A stretch of DNA of 8,942 bases from Deltaproteobacteria bacterium (GTDB lineage: Bacteria; Desulfobacterota; DSM-4660; Desulfatiglandales; HGW-15): contig JAFGPH010000437.1 in the NCBI GenBank assembly GCA_016926135.1, positions 1 through 8,942 of the forward strand, given 5' to 3'. The position numbers were made by a program, and so were the translations under genes. The stretch's first letter is position 1, and each line of letters begins with the position of its first letter. This document shows, piece by piece, positions 1 through 6,586 of the stretch. Under the pieces are notes generated by a model that saw only the letters and a list, made by a program, of their open reading frames with translations, searched no databases and had not been told where the DNA came from.

Positions 1-477
1 CTGGTCATAGGCATGGAGGACATGGAACCCGATGCCGATCAGGTTCTCACCAGACTCGTCCAGAGCGCCCTTGAAAAGAGATACTACGAGAGGGTGGTTC
101 CCTCTCTGAAGGTGCTCGCAGCCTATATGGACGTCCCCAAGGATGAGGCCAAGGACACCCCCCTTATGCTGGCGCAGAAGACGGGCCATGCATTAGGCGT
201 GAATCACATCATGGCGGGCATTGTCTGGCGCTTTCGGGAGAGGGTGGGCGGATCCATGGGGGTGGAGAGCCCGGCCTCTGTGGGGTTTTATCTTTATCTC
301 ATGGACGTCCACACGGGAGAGATCGTCTGGAAGGACAGTTTCCAGGAAACCCAGCGATCCCTTTCGGAGAACATCCTGAACGCCCCCGTCTTTTTCCAAA
401 GGGGGGCCAAATGGCTCACTGCGGCCGATCTGGCCGATTCCGGCATCGGCCAGATCTTCCGTAAAATGCCTTTCTGA
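1..477 (+). CDS. Lipoprotein-like protein, CsgG/LpoB-type fold suspected (5' truncated)
   Basis: The frame is open from base 1 with no stop, so the gene probably begins upstream of the window. The Met at base 13 lies inside the domain and has no clear ribosome-binding site, so I do not take it as the start. The visible 158 residues look like the second half of a small envelope protein. There is a helix-rich stretch, then 'LGVNHIMAGIVWRFRERVGG', then a strand pair 'GFYLYLMDVHTGEIVWKDSF', then a tail with 'KWLTAADLADSGIG'. Alternating strands of the 'D..TGE.vW...F' kind are typical of periplasmic CsgG/GNA1162/LpoB-like lipoproteins, where this segment reports on a metabolite-free alpha/beta domain rather than a catalytic site. 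No active-site residues are evident. The signal peptide or lipobox would lie off the window. It converges with the histidine kinase gene, 61 bases away. The family assignment rests on pattern resemblance only. Confidence 0.65.
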   Translation: MVIGMEDMEPDADQVLTRLVQSALEKRYYERVVPSLKVLAAYMDVPKDEAKDTPLMLAQKTGHALGVNHIMAGIVWRFRERVGGSMGVESPASVGFYLYLMDVHTGEIVWKDSFQETQRSLSENILNAPVFFQRGAKWLTAADLADSGIGQIFRKMPF

Positions 478-538
478 GGGCCTCTCCTGTCGCCCTGACG
501 CAGGGTCAAACGTTGCCCATCCTCCCTCCACCGGCTAT

Positions 539-2518
539 TCACGCTCCATCCGGCTTCTCCACCACGGGAAGATACACATAGAATTGACTGCCTTTTCCGG
601 GTGAGCTCTCAACGACGATCCCGCCTTTATGGCCCTTCACAATCCCGTGAACCACGGACAACCCCAACCCGGTGCCCTCGCGCTTCATCTTGGTCGTGAA
701 ATAGGGATCAAAGATCTTTTCCATGATTTCAGGTTTGATACCATGGCCGCTGTCCTTCACAGCCAGCCTGATGTAGGCACCCGGATGAAGATCAGCGTCG
801 AATGCCTCGACCTTCTTCTCAAGATGGATCTTCTCGAGGACGACATCCAGGGTCCCTCCGTTTTCACGCATGGCAAACTCCGCATTGACGCACAGATTCA
901 TCAGGACCTGGTAGATCTGTGTGGGATCGGCATTCACCAACCCTGCCTTCTCCTCCACCTGATGCCGTATCTCGATAGAAGTGGGCAGGGTGGACCTGAG
1001 AAACTTCAAGGTCTCCTTGATGATGGGGCCAAGCTCCACAGGCTTCAACTCCCTGTCCTCATCACGACTGAAGGTCATGATCTGGCGGACCAGGTCCTTT
1101 GCACGCTCACAGGACTTGAGCGCCTCCTCCAATGCCTCCCGAGCGGTGGGCGACCTTCCAGGCAGATTGATCAGCCCAAACTCGATGTTGCCCGCCACGG
1201 CCCAGAGGATGTTGTTGAAGTCGTGGGCAATCCCTCTCGCCAGGGCGCCGATGGATTCCATCTTCTGAGCCTGCCTGAGTTGTTTCTCAAGCCTGGCCCT
1301 TTCATCTCTCACCAGCTTTTCCCCGGTGATGTCTCTTCCGAGAGACTGATATTCGATCACCTGCCCTTCTCCATCGAACAGGGCCCGATCGATCCATTGG
1401 TGCCAGCGTATGCTTCCGTCCTGTGCGATCGCTCGACGTTCCGATATCGCGGCGAACCTCCTCTTGTTCAGAGACCAGAAACGCTTTCTCGCATCCTCCC
1501 TGTCTTCCCATGCAACCACCTCAAAGAAGTCCTGGCCCAGGACCTCGTCCTTCCTTCTGCCAAGATCATCACAGAATGCACGGTTGACGAAGGTTATTCT
1601 GCCATCGGGGATAAAGCGGCAGATCATGGCCGGCATATCTTCCACAACCGCGCGATACCGCCTCTCGCTGTCGAGCAAGGCAACCTCCGCCTCTTTGCGC
1701 TGTGTGGTCTCCAGCCAGTTGGACAGTATATACTTGACCTTCCCGTTCTGCCTGACAGGGGTGGAAATCATATCCACCCAGAACGTTTCTCCGCTCTTTC
1801 TCTGAAATAACTCCTCGACTCTCCGTGCCCCTTTTTGTATGACCTCCCTGAAATCCTTTCGGGTCTTGTGCTTGGTTTCCTCAGTCCACCACGGATAGGG
1901 GGCCTTCTTCCCGAGGAGTTCATGGGAGGGAAAACCCGTTATGTCCTCCATTGCGGGATTCACATATCGTATCGAAGTATCGGGGTTGATGACCAGGATG
2001 GGACTGGGGGCGTTATTGAGAAGACTTCTATTGAACTCCTCACTCTCGCGAAGCGCATCCTCGGCGCGTATCCGATCGGTTTCGTCACGATAGATGCCAT
2101 AGACCGCCACCTGTCGGTCACCCACCGTGATCGGCGATGCAAGAAGCGACACGTTGATCGGCGTTCCGTCTTTTCGGAAACGCAGCGTCTTCAAGGAGAC
2201 ATGCCCGCCCTTTGTCACCTGTCTTGTAATGGACCTGGCTTCACTGCAAAACCCGCGCAGAGCCACCAATTCGTCAATGGGCTGTCCAATCACTTCTTCT
2301 CTCTTGTAGCCGAACAGTCTTGTGAACTCCCTGTTGACTCGTATGACTCTCCCCTTATTGTCCGTCACCACAATCGCCACCTGGGCGCTCTCAAAGAGTT
2401 GTTCAAGGTAAGCCTTCTCGGTCTTCAACCGCTCTTCAGCCCGTCGCCGTTTGACCTCCAGCCTCTCCAATTCCTTCAATCCCTTTTTCAATTCCTCATA
2501 GGTCCATTTCAATGCCAT
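539..2518 (-). CDS. Soluble PAS-PAS-PAS sensor histidine kinase
   Basis: This 659-residue kinase should autophosphorylate on a histidine and pass the phosphate to a response regulator that is not in this window. An N-terminal charged coiled coil (about 1-45) is followed by three PAS domains (about 41-152, 163-275 and 285-400), a HisKA dimerisation domain, and a HATPase_c domain. The H-box is 'GIAHDFNNIL' with His432. The N-box is 'NLCVNAEFAM' (about 541-550), G1 is 'DSGHGI' (589-594), the F-box is 'FDPYFTTK', and G2 is 'GTGLGL' (615-620). All motifs for activity are present. No transmembrane segment is visible, so it should sense an intracellular signal. There is no receiver or HPt domain. 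The start is supported by GGAGG eight bases upstream of the ATG. It lies 79 bases downstream of the c-di-AMP synthase gene on the same strand, so co-transcription is possible. The ligands of the PAS domains cannot be told from sequence. Confidence 0.95.
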   Translation of the reverse strand: MALKWTYEELKKGLKELERLEVKRRRAEERLKTEKAYLEQLFESAQVAIVVTDNKGRVIRVNREFTRLFGYKREEVIGQPIDELVALRGFCSEARSITRQVTKGGHVSLKTLRFRKDGTPINVSLLASPITVGDRQVAVYGIYRDETDRIRAEDALRESEEFNRSLLNNAPSPILVINPDTSIRYVNPAMEDITGFPSHELLGKKAPYPWWTEETKHKTRKDFREVIQKGARRVEELFQRKSGETFWVDMISTPVRQNGKVKYILSNWLETTQRKEAEVALLDSERRYRAVVEDMPAMICRFIPDGRITFVNRAFCDDLGRRKDEVLGQDFFEVVAWEDREDARKRFWSLNKRRFAAISERRAIAQDGSIRWHQWIDRALFDGEGQVIEYQSLGRDITGEKLVRDERARLEKQLRQAQKMESIGALARGIAHDFNNILWAVAGNIEFGLINLPGRSPTAREALEEALKSCERAKDLVRQIMTFSRDEDRELKPVELGPIIKETLKFLRSTLPTSIEIRHQVEEKAGLVNADPTQIYQVLMNLCVNAEFAMRENGGTLDVVLEKIHLEKKVEAFDADLHPGAYIRLAVKDSGHGIKPEIMEKIFDPYFTTKMKREGTGLGLSVVHGIVKGHKGGIVVESSPGKGSQFYVYLPVVEKPDGA

Positions 2519-2597
2519 GAATGGTTCCTCCGTTTTCGAAGAGGGGAAGGAATTCGGCGGACAGGGGATCAGGGGAACGTGTCGACCCTCGGAGGGC

Positions 2598-4040
2598 TTA
2601 CGGTTCCAGGACCCGCTCCTTCACAATGAAATCCACCGCGATTTTCTCCCTGGAACCCCCGGCCATCTTGAGGGAAGGGGAATTCAGGGCCAGCCTGACC
2701 GAGATGGAACCTGACTTCTCGATGTGGTCCACCGGGACCTTTTCTGTGTAGAGGGTCGTGATTCTCTCCAGCGCCTGCTTCACCCCGCTGACCTGGACTC
2801 TTTGCGGGTCCAGCTTGGCTTCCGTAATGATCCGGCCTTCGGGGAGTCGCCCCGCCCAGTCCACCTGGACAGGCAGTTCCTTGCGGATGAGAACGTCCAG
2901 CGAGACCTCCACCGTAGCCGGCCGGATGTTCTTCAGCAGGATGCCGGGCGGTAATGACACGTTCTCGGAAGTGACGGCGAAGGCGTTGGTCCCCGGGACC
3001 GCCCCGCTCAAATCCAGTCTTACCTTGACCTGATCCGGTCGGATCGACCGGATCAAGGCGCCCGAACCGCTCAACTCCAGGTCCACCGTGTTTCGAGAGG
3101 TTTCCAGGATCTCCATGGCCGTGTCGCGGTTTACGTATTCGATGGGCACCTCCACGGTGATCAGCGTGTCCTGGCCCCTGGTGAAACTGAACCACACCCC
3201 GCCCATAAAAAGAAAGGAGAGGGCCGCAGCAGCGCCCAGTTCCAGGAGTCTCTTCCTGCTGTGTCCCTCCTGTCTGGAGGGGCCCCCTGCATGGGCATCC
3301 AGGTTCCTCTCCAGGTCTTCTCGATCGTGGACAACCCTGAAGTCCTGACCCTTGGCCACCGAGACCTGGCCCCGCTCTTCGGAGACGGCGATCACCAGGG
3401 CATCGGTCTGTTCAGCGAGGCCGACCGCGGCCCTGTGTCGCGTCCCGTAATAGTAGGGAAGATCCTCCCGATGGGAAAGGGGTATGACCGCCCCCACCTC
3501 CGAGACCTGATCTCCCTGGATAATGACTGCGCCGTCATGCACGGGATTGTCAGGCCAGAAGATGCTTATGATCATCTCCTTGGAGATCTTCCCCTGCCAC
3601 GGAACACCCCCATGAATGACCTCCGAGAGGTCCTCCTCTCCCGGTAGGACGAGCAAAGCCCCCACCCGCCGGCGGGCCAATTCAAAGGCACTTTCCGCTA
3701 TGATCTCCACGGGCGTGTCGAGTGCACGTCGGGGAATACCCCACAGGATCGTCTTCAGGTTCCTTGCCTGCAGGATGGAACGGATCTCGTTCCTGAAAAC
3801 CACGATGATGATGACGGCCGCAAAGGCAATGATCCCCTGGATCGCCCAACTGGTCACGATCAGACCCAGGGACACCGAGACCCGTTGAAAGAACCAGAGG
3901 AAGGCGATGCCGATGAGCACGCGGATCGCATTCGTTCCCCTGAACAGCACGTATAGCCGGAAAAGGATGTAACTGTTCAGGACGATGTCCACCGCGTCCT
4001 GCCAGCGAATGCTCGACACAAAAGCCAGGAATTTCTCCAT
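2598..4040 (-). CDS. cdaA: Diadenylate cyclase CdaA fused to YbbR (CdaR-like) domains
   Basis: This enzyme makes the second messenger c-di-AMP from two ATP. Residues 1 to about 85 contain hydrophobic helices (clearest at 38-56 and 59-82), as in CdaA. The DisA_N/DAC domain follows (about 90-240). It holds the catalytic 'DGA' motif (169-171), the ATP-binding 'GTRHR' motif (199-203), and 'SEE' (220-222) near the expected metal site. Unlike stand-alone CdaA (about 270 residues), the chain continues through a basic stretch and one more membrane helix (about 264-286). Two YbbR-type repeats follow (about 291-385 and 386-475), predicted to lie outside the cytoplasm. In Bacillus and Listeria, YbbR repeats belong to CdaR, a separate regulator of CdaA; here both would act in cis. 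No glmM follows, unlike the Firmicute cdaA-cdaR-glmM order. The ATG lies 6 bases after the DUF2914 stop, with only a weak Shine-Dalgarno, so the two genes form an operon. Domain calls are firm; the number of YbbR repeats is my estimate. Confidence 0.93.
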   Translation of the reverse strand: MEKFLAFVSSIRWQDAVDIVLNSYILFRLYVLFRGTNAIRVLIGIAFLWFFQRVSVSLGLIVTSWAIQGIIAFAAVIIIVVFRNEIRSILQARNLKTILWGIPRRALDTPVEIIAESAFELARRRVGALLVLPGEEDLSEVIHGGVPWQGKISKEMIISIFWPDNPVHDGAVIIQGDQVSEVGAVIPLSHREDLPYYYGTRHRAAVGLAEQTDALVIAVSEERGQVSVAKGQDFRVVHDREDLERNLDAHAGGPSRQEGHSRKRLLELGAAAALSFLFMGGVWFSFTRGQDTLITVEVPIEYVNRDTAMEILETSRNTVDLELSGSGALIRSIRPDQVKVRLDLSGAVPGTNAFAVTSENVSLPPGILLKNIRPATVEVSLDVLIRKELPVQVDWAGRLPEGRIITEAKLDPQRVQVSGVKQALERITTLYTEKVPVDHIEKSGSISVRLALNSPSLKMAGGSREKIAVDFIVKERVLEP

Positions 4041-4046
4041 GCGTCT

Positions 4047-4556
4047 CTAATCCACGATACTGAACCTCAGGACACTGAGAATGCGGCCCATCCCGTCCAT
4101 TACCTCCACCCGCCATGGCCCCCTGTCTCCCTCTCGAAGTTGGATCGAGCTGAATGTGGACCACCTGGGCGGATGGAGTGTCAGTCTCTGCTTGCTGCTC
4201 AACTGATCTTTATCAACCCAGTTGTGGTAAATCACCGTCTTCTGCGGGACGGGATCAAAAACGTTGTAACAGATGACCTTTCCGATCCCTGCAGAAAACA
4301 CGATCCCCTGATTCAGCGGCGCATAATCCTTCACGCTTTCACACATCACCGCTTGAACCAGGGTCAGCCTTTCAGGCTCTTTGGTGGAGACCCCCTTGTT
4401 TGACTCCTGCGCGAGGGGCTCGGAGGACCACAGCAACCCGACCCAGAGTGCCGCGAGCAGGAAAAGAACTCTGCCGTGCCCCGACGTGCCGGCCCTGACG
4501 CGTCTTGCGAGCAACCCGCGGTTCATTCCCCATGCAATCGGATTTTCGTCTTCCAT
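4047..4556 (-). CDS. DUF2914 domain protein with N-terminal signal/anchor
   Basis: From the chosen ATG this is 169 residues. A basic stretch (RRVRAGTSGHGR, about 18-29) leads into a hydrophobic helix (about 30-45) ending in 'SSEPLAQES', which fits a signal peptide cut near residue 49 or an uncleaved anchor. The C-terminal 100 residues match the DUF2914 pattern: 'AVMCESVKDYAPLN' with Cys72, 'GKVICYNVF', 'HNWVDKDQ' with Trp113, 'PPRWSTFSS' (129-137), and 'GPWRVEVMDGMG.IL'. This is a small beta domain of unknown function that often occurs in predicted envelope proteins of Proteobacteria. The frame is open further upstream to an ATG at 4649, but a likely promoter lies within that extension, so I reject the longer start. 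An internal ATG at 4526 (Met11) would also keep the signal peptide and cannot be excluded. It is the first gene of the unit with the c-di-AMP synthase, which suggests an envelope role linked to c-di-AMP signalling (inference). Confidence 0.82.
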   Translation of the reverse strand: MEDENPIAWGMNRGLLARRVRAGTSGHGRVLFLLAALWVGLLWSSEPLAQESNKGVSTKEPERLTLVQAVMCESVKDYAPLNQGIVFSAGIGKVICYNVFDPVPQKTVIYHNWVDKDQLSSKQRLTLHPPRWSTFSSIQLREGDRGPWRVEVMDGMGRILSVLRFSIVD

Positions 4557-4562
4557 GGCCCC

Positions 4563-4591
4563 TTTATATAGGAACCCCTCTAAATAGTAAA
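4563..4591 (-). promoter_or_regulatory. Sigma70-like promoter for the DUF2914-cdaA unit
   Basis: Reading the minus strand, TTTACT (4591-4586, four of six matches to the -35 consensus) is followed by a 17-base spacer and TATAAA (4568-4563, five of six matches to the -10). Transcription would begin around 4556, which is the A of the chosen ATG. The mRNA would then be leaderless, or translation would start at the downstream ATG (4526) with a leader of about 30 bases. The AAGGGG just upstream of the 4556 ATG sits only two bases from it and overlaps the -10 region. It is therefore a poor ribosome-binding site if this promoter is used. Confidence 0.5.
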
Positions 4592-4631
4592 CATTACGGA
4601 GGTGGCAACCGGCAACCGGGAAAGATCCGCT

Positions 4632-4688
4632 GCGGCCCTGAGAAACCACCCCTCAAGGCCCTTCTCAAAAGGATTCTTCAAGGGCCGC
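4632..4688. repeat. Nested inverted repeats with alternative pairing
   Basis: AGGGCCGC at 4681-4688 is the exact reverse complement of GCGGCCCT at 4632-4639 (8-base arms, 41 bases apart). The overlapping AAGGGCC at 4680-4686 is also the exact reverse complement of GGCCCTT at 4657-4663 (7-base arms, 16-base loop). One 3' arm could thus pair with either of two 5' arms. The element lies upstream of both predicted transcription units, so whether it is ever transcribed is unknown. No run of T follows on either strand, so I do not call it a terminator. Confidence 0.4.
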
Positions 4689-4950
4689 GGGCATCACCAC
4701 AAGACAGCCCCACAAACTGATGAAGGGACACGGGCTCAAGAAGGAAGACTTCAAATCCCGAGCCGATTTCCTGCTGCACGACCCTTTTGCAACTGCGAGA
4801 ACACAGGGGAAGCCCGCCTCTTGATGGGAATTTCCGGTTCCGAAATCGTGAATTTTGGGAACCCTTGCAGTCCGATTCCGATTTTTATCCAAGTTTAAAA
4901 TACTTGAAGCCTATCCACTCCGCGCGAGACCGCAAAAGCGAGTCCTTTTG

Positions 4951-4974
4951 TCCGAATATCGGAACAATTTGTTC
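4951..4974. promoter_or_regulatory. Tandem 13-bp dyads, candidate activator binding site
   Basis: Two perfect 5+3+5 dyads stand side by side: TCCGA-ATA-TCGGA at 4951-4963 and GAACA-ATT-TGTTC at 4962-4974. Their centres (4957 and 4968) are 11 bases apart, about one turn of the helix, so two dimers could sit on the same face. Measured from the start site predicted by the sigma54 motif (about 5056) they lie near -99 and -88, the usual distance for an enhancer-binding activator. The two arms differ in sequence, so they may bind different proteins or only one may be real. Confidence 0.4.
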
Positions 4975-5013
4975 TAATTCAGAGGAGCGCTCGGTCAAGG
5001 GACAATTGAAATT

Positions 5014-5031
5014 CAAAGGCTTCGGCTTTTG
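5014..5031 (+). other. Hairpin with C(UUCG)G tetraloop
   Basis: CAAAGGC (5014-5020), TTCG (5021-5024) and GCTTTTG (5025-5031) form a 7-base-pair stem with one G-U pair. It is closed by the very stable cUUCGg tetraloop when read as plus-strand RNA. No T-run follows, so it is not a classical terminator. Its 3' arm overlaps the -24 element of the sigma54 motif. It lies upstream of both predicted kamA start sites, so it would be in RNA only if transcription enters from further upstream. Confidence 0.4.
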
Positions 5032-5045
5032 GCATGAATAGTGCT
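5030..5045 (+). promoter_or_regulatory. Sigma54 (RpoN) -24/-12 promoter motif upstream of kamA
   Basis: TGGCATG, four bases, then GTGCT matches the RpoN consensus TGGCACG-N4-TTGC at nine of eleven fixed positions. The two diagnostic pairs are intact and correctly spaced: GG at 5031-5032 and GC at 5043-5044, 12 bases apart. The predicted start is about 5056, giving a leader of about 100 bases before kamA. RpoN promoters need an AAA+ activator bound upstream, and the tandem dyads at 4951-4974 are suitably placed. This implies conditional rather than constant expression of the cluster (inference). Confidence 0.55.
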
Positions 5046-5051
5046 TAATTG

Positions 5052-5077
5052 AAAAAAATATAAAAAAATCAAAAAAA
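5052..5077 (+). promoter_or_regulatory. Three phased A7 tracts (UP element or curved DNA)
   Basis: Three runs of exactly seven A begin at 5052, 5062 and 5071, spaced 10 and 9 bases, in step with the helical repeat. Such phasing gives intrinsic bending. They end five bases before the -35 of the downstream sigma70-like promoter, the place where an UP element contacts the alpha subunit of RNA polymerase. In a transcript from the sigma54 motif they would lie at the very 5' end of the leader. Confidence 0.5.
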
Positions 5078-5081
5078 GGTC

Positions 5082-5109
5082 TTGATATCGAAATTAGAAG
5101 TTGTATATG
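5082..5109 (+). promoter_or_regulatory. kamA: Sigma70-like promoter of the kamA cluster
   Basis: TTGATA (5082-5087, five of six consensus positions) is separated by 16 bases from TATATG (5104-5109, four of six). Transcription would start near 5116 and give a leader of about 40 bases. With the phased A-tracts directly upstream, this would be a second promoter beside the sigma54 motif. Confidence 0.5.
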
Positions 5110-5156
5110 TACCGAAAACATCTTTAATGTCTCTATCCTAAGATAAGGGGGTACCG

Positions 5157-6485
5157 ATGAAAAAGGAGTTGCTGAGCACAGAGGATTTTGAGCCCCCGAG
5201 TATGATCGGCGCACTCGGGGTGATGCCTGCAAAGACCGAGTTCCTTCCTTTCAAGAAAGACAAACCCAAAGTCGTTCAGATCCAGCGAGTCCCTTCCGCA
5301 CCCAGGTTCCGGGTCGGCCCACGCTCTTCCTCATTCCGCAAAAGATTCTACCCGGACATTGCATCCACCGAATGGAACGATTGGCAGTGGCAGTTGCGTA
5401 ACCGCATCACGGAAGCCCAGACGCTGTCCCGGATGTTCAACCTCTCCCCGGACGAACAGGCCGCCCTGAACCATGCGGTCCGGCGCTTCCCGGTGTCCAT
5501 CACCCCTTACTACGCGAGTCTCCTGGACAGGGAAGACGCCTCCCACCCCCTCCGCAGGGCCGTCATCCCGGTCATGGCCGAGCACATCCTCTCACCTGTC
5601 GAGACGGAGGACCCCCTGGCCGAGGAACATGACAGCCCCGTGCCGGGCCTTGTCCACCGTTATCCGGACCGGGTTCTCTTTCTGGTCACCGAGTTCTGCT
5701 CCACCTACTGCCGGTACTGCACCCGCTCCCGTATGGTGGGTCACGTCAGAAGCTCCCTTCCGAACATAACCCGGTGGGAAGAAGCGATCCGGTACATCGA
5801 ATCGACGCCCGCCGTGAGAGACGTGCTTCTCTCGGGCGGAGACCCCCTCACGCTCCCCGATGAGAGCCTCAATTGGCTGCTCACACGGCTGCGCCAAATC
5901 CCCCATGTGGAGTTCCTCCGGATCGGAACCAAGGTGCCCGTGGTTCTGCCCCAGCGAGTCACCCCTGCCCTGGTGAGGATGCTGAAGCGTCACCATCCGC
6001 TCTGGATGAGCATTCACTTCTCCCACCCTGAGGAGCTCACGCCTGAAACCGGCCAGGCCTGCGAGCGTCTGGCCGACGGCGGCATCCCCCTTGGCAGTCA
6101 GACCGTGCTCCTCGCAGGGATCAACGACGACGTGGATACCATGAAAAGGCTGGTGCACGGACTCCTTCGCATCAGGGTAAAGCCCTATTACCTCTACCAG
6201 TGTGACCCCATCTGCGGTTCCTCCCACTTCAGGACTCCGGTCGAGAATGGAACCCGGATCATTCAGGGACTGCGGGGACACACGACCGGGTATGCTGTGC
6301 CCGCCTACGTCATCGACGCCCCCGGCGGTGGAGGAAAGATCCCCCTGCTCCCGGAGTACCTCGTCGGCAGGGACGGTGACGATCTCCTGCTCAGAAACTA
6401 CGAGGGCGGGATCTACCGCTACCCTGATCCGGGAGGCCTGCTCGGTAATCAGGGAAAACCACATAGAGAGGTGACGAGCGCCTGA
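5157..6485 (+). CDS. kamA: Lysine 2,3-aminomutase-like radical SAM/PLP enzyme
   Basis: The family moves the alpha-amino group of lysine to the beta carbon, giving beta-lysine, using SAM, a [4Fe-4S] cluster and PLP. The radical SAM motif is 'CSTYCRYC' with Cys181, Cys185 and Cys188. Arg190 matches the carboxylate-binding Arg134 of the Clostridium subterminale enzyme. Lys394 in 'DAPGGGGK' matches the PLP lysine 337. Asp350 and Asp387 match Asp293 and Asp330, which hold the lysine side-chain amine, so lysine is the likeliest substrate. Glutamate aminomutases replace these aspartates, and the related EpmB is shorter (about 340 residues). Two oddities stand out: about 55 extra N-terminal residues, and no structural zinc site (Asp325 where the clostridial enzyme has Cys268, and no C-terminal CxCxxC). 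The start is fixed by AAGGGGG (5145-5151), five bases upstream of the ATG. It is the first gene of the cluster, 112 bases before the ligase genes. Confidence 0.9.
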   Translation: MKKELLSTEDFEPPSMIGALGVMPAKTEFLPFKKDKPKVVQIQRVPSAPRFRVGPRSSSFRKRFYPDIASTEWNDWQWQLRNRITEAQTLSRMFNLSPDEQAALNHAVRRFPVSITPYYASLLDREDASHPLRRAVIPVMAEHILSPVETEDPLAEEHDSPVPGLVHRYPDRVLFLVTEFCSTYCRYCTRSRMVGHVRSSLPNITRWEEAIRYIESTPAVRDVLLSGGDPLTLPDESLNWLLTRLRQIPHVEFLRIGTKVPVVLPQRVTPALVRMLKRHHPLWMSIHFSHPEELTPETGQACERLADGGIPLGSQTVLLAGINDDVDTMKRLVHGLLRIRVKPYYLYQCDPICGSSHFRTPVENGTRIIQGLRGHTTGYAVPAYVIDAPGGGGKIPLLPEYLVGRDGDDLLLRNYEGGIYRYPDPGGLLGNQGKPHREVTSA

Positions 6486-6586
6486 GTGATGCATTTCATG
6501 ATTCGGGGACGCATTCACCCTCTTCTCCCCTGCGAGCCAGGGAAGGGCCCTCTGCCCTCTGCCTCTTGAAAATGAGCAATCACCGG

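Larger units (their letters stand above)
4557..5156. other. 600-bp divergent intergenic regulatory region
   Basis: I see no credible gene here. Open frames on both strands lack ribosome-binding sites, hydrophobic or domain patterns, and the GC-rich third-position bias of the neighbours. The left 300 bases are GC-rich and carry short inverted repeats, plus a tandem 7-base repeat GGCAACC (4604-4617). The right 280 bases turn AT-rich and hold the kamA control signals listed separately. Another imperfect dyad, GGTTCC (4836-4841) with GGAACC (4858-4863), continues inward as AAA/TTT after one mismatch. A short perfect palindrome, GAGCGCTC, lies at 4985-4992. The region separates two divergent transcription units and may be long because the right-hand one needs an upstream activator. 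Confidence 0.7.

Noticed and set aside
493..505. CCCTG-ACG-CAGGG hairpin between the convergent genes, as a terminator
   Set aside because: The stem is only five pairs with a three-base loop, and no T-run follows on either strand.
629..1810. Long plus-strand open frame (393 codons) opposite the histidine kinase
   Set aside because: It is antisense to clear kinase motifs, has no ribosome-binding site and no domain pattern, and such frames are expected opposite GC-rich genes.
2569..3195. Minus-strand frame overlapping the YbbR part of the c-di-AMP synthase
   Set aside because: It is an alternative frame of the same strand, very rich in Gly/Arg/Pro/His. The cdaA frame continues uninterrupted with YbbR patterns, so this is not a separate cdaR.
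4602..4898. Small open frame in the intergenic region
   Set aside because: It has no ribosome-binding site and no domain or signal pattern, and it overlaps inverted repeats.
4962..4974. GAACAATTTGTTC as a LexA (Cheo-type) box
   Set aside because: That box needs GAAC-N4-GTTC; here the gap is five bases, and no SOS gene is adjacent.
5592..6518. Minus-strand open frame opposite kamA
   Set aside because: It is a shadow of the aminomutase gene; the plus strand carries all catalytic motifs.
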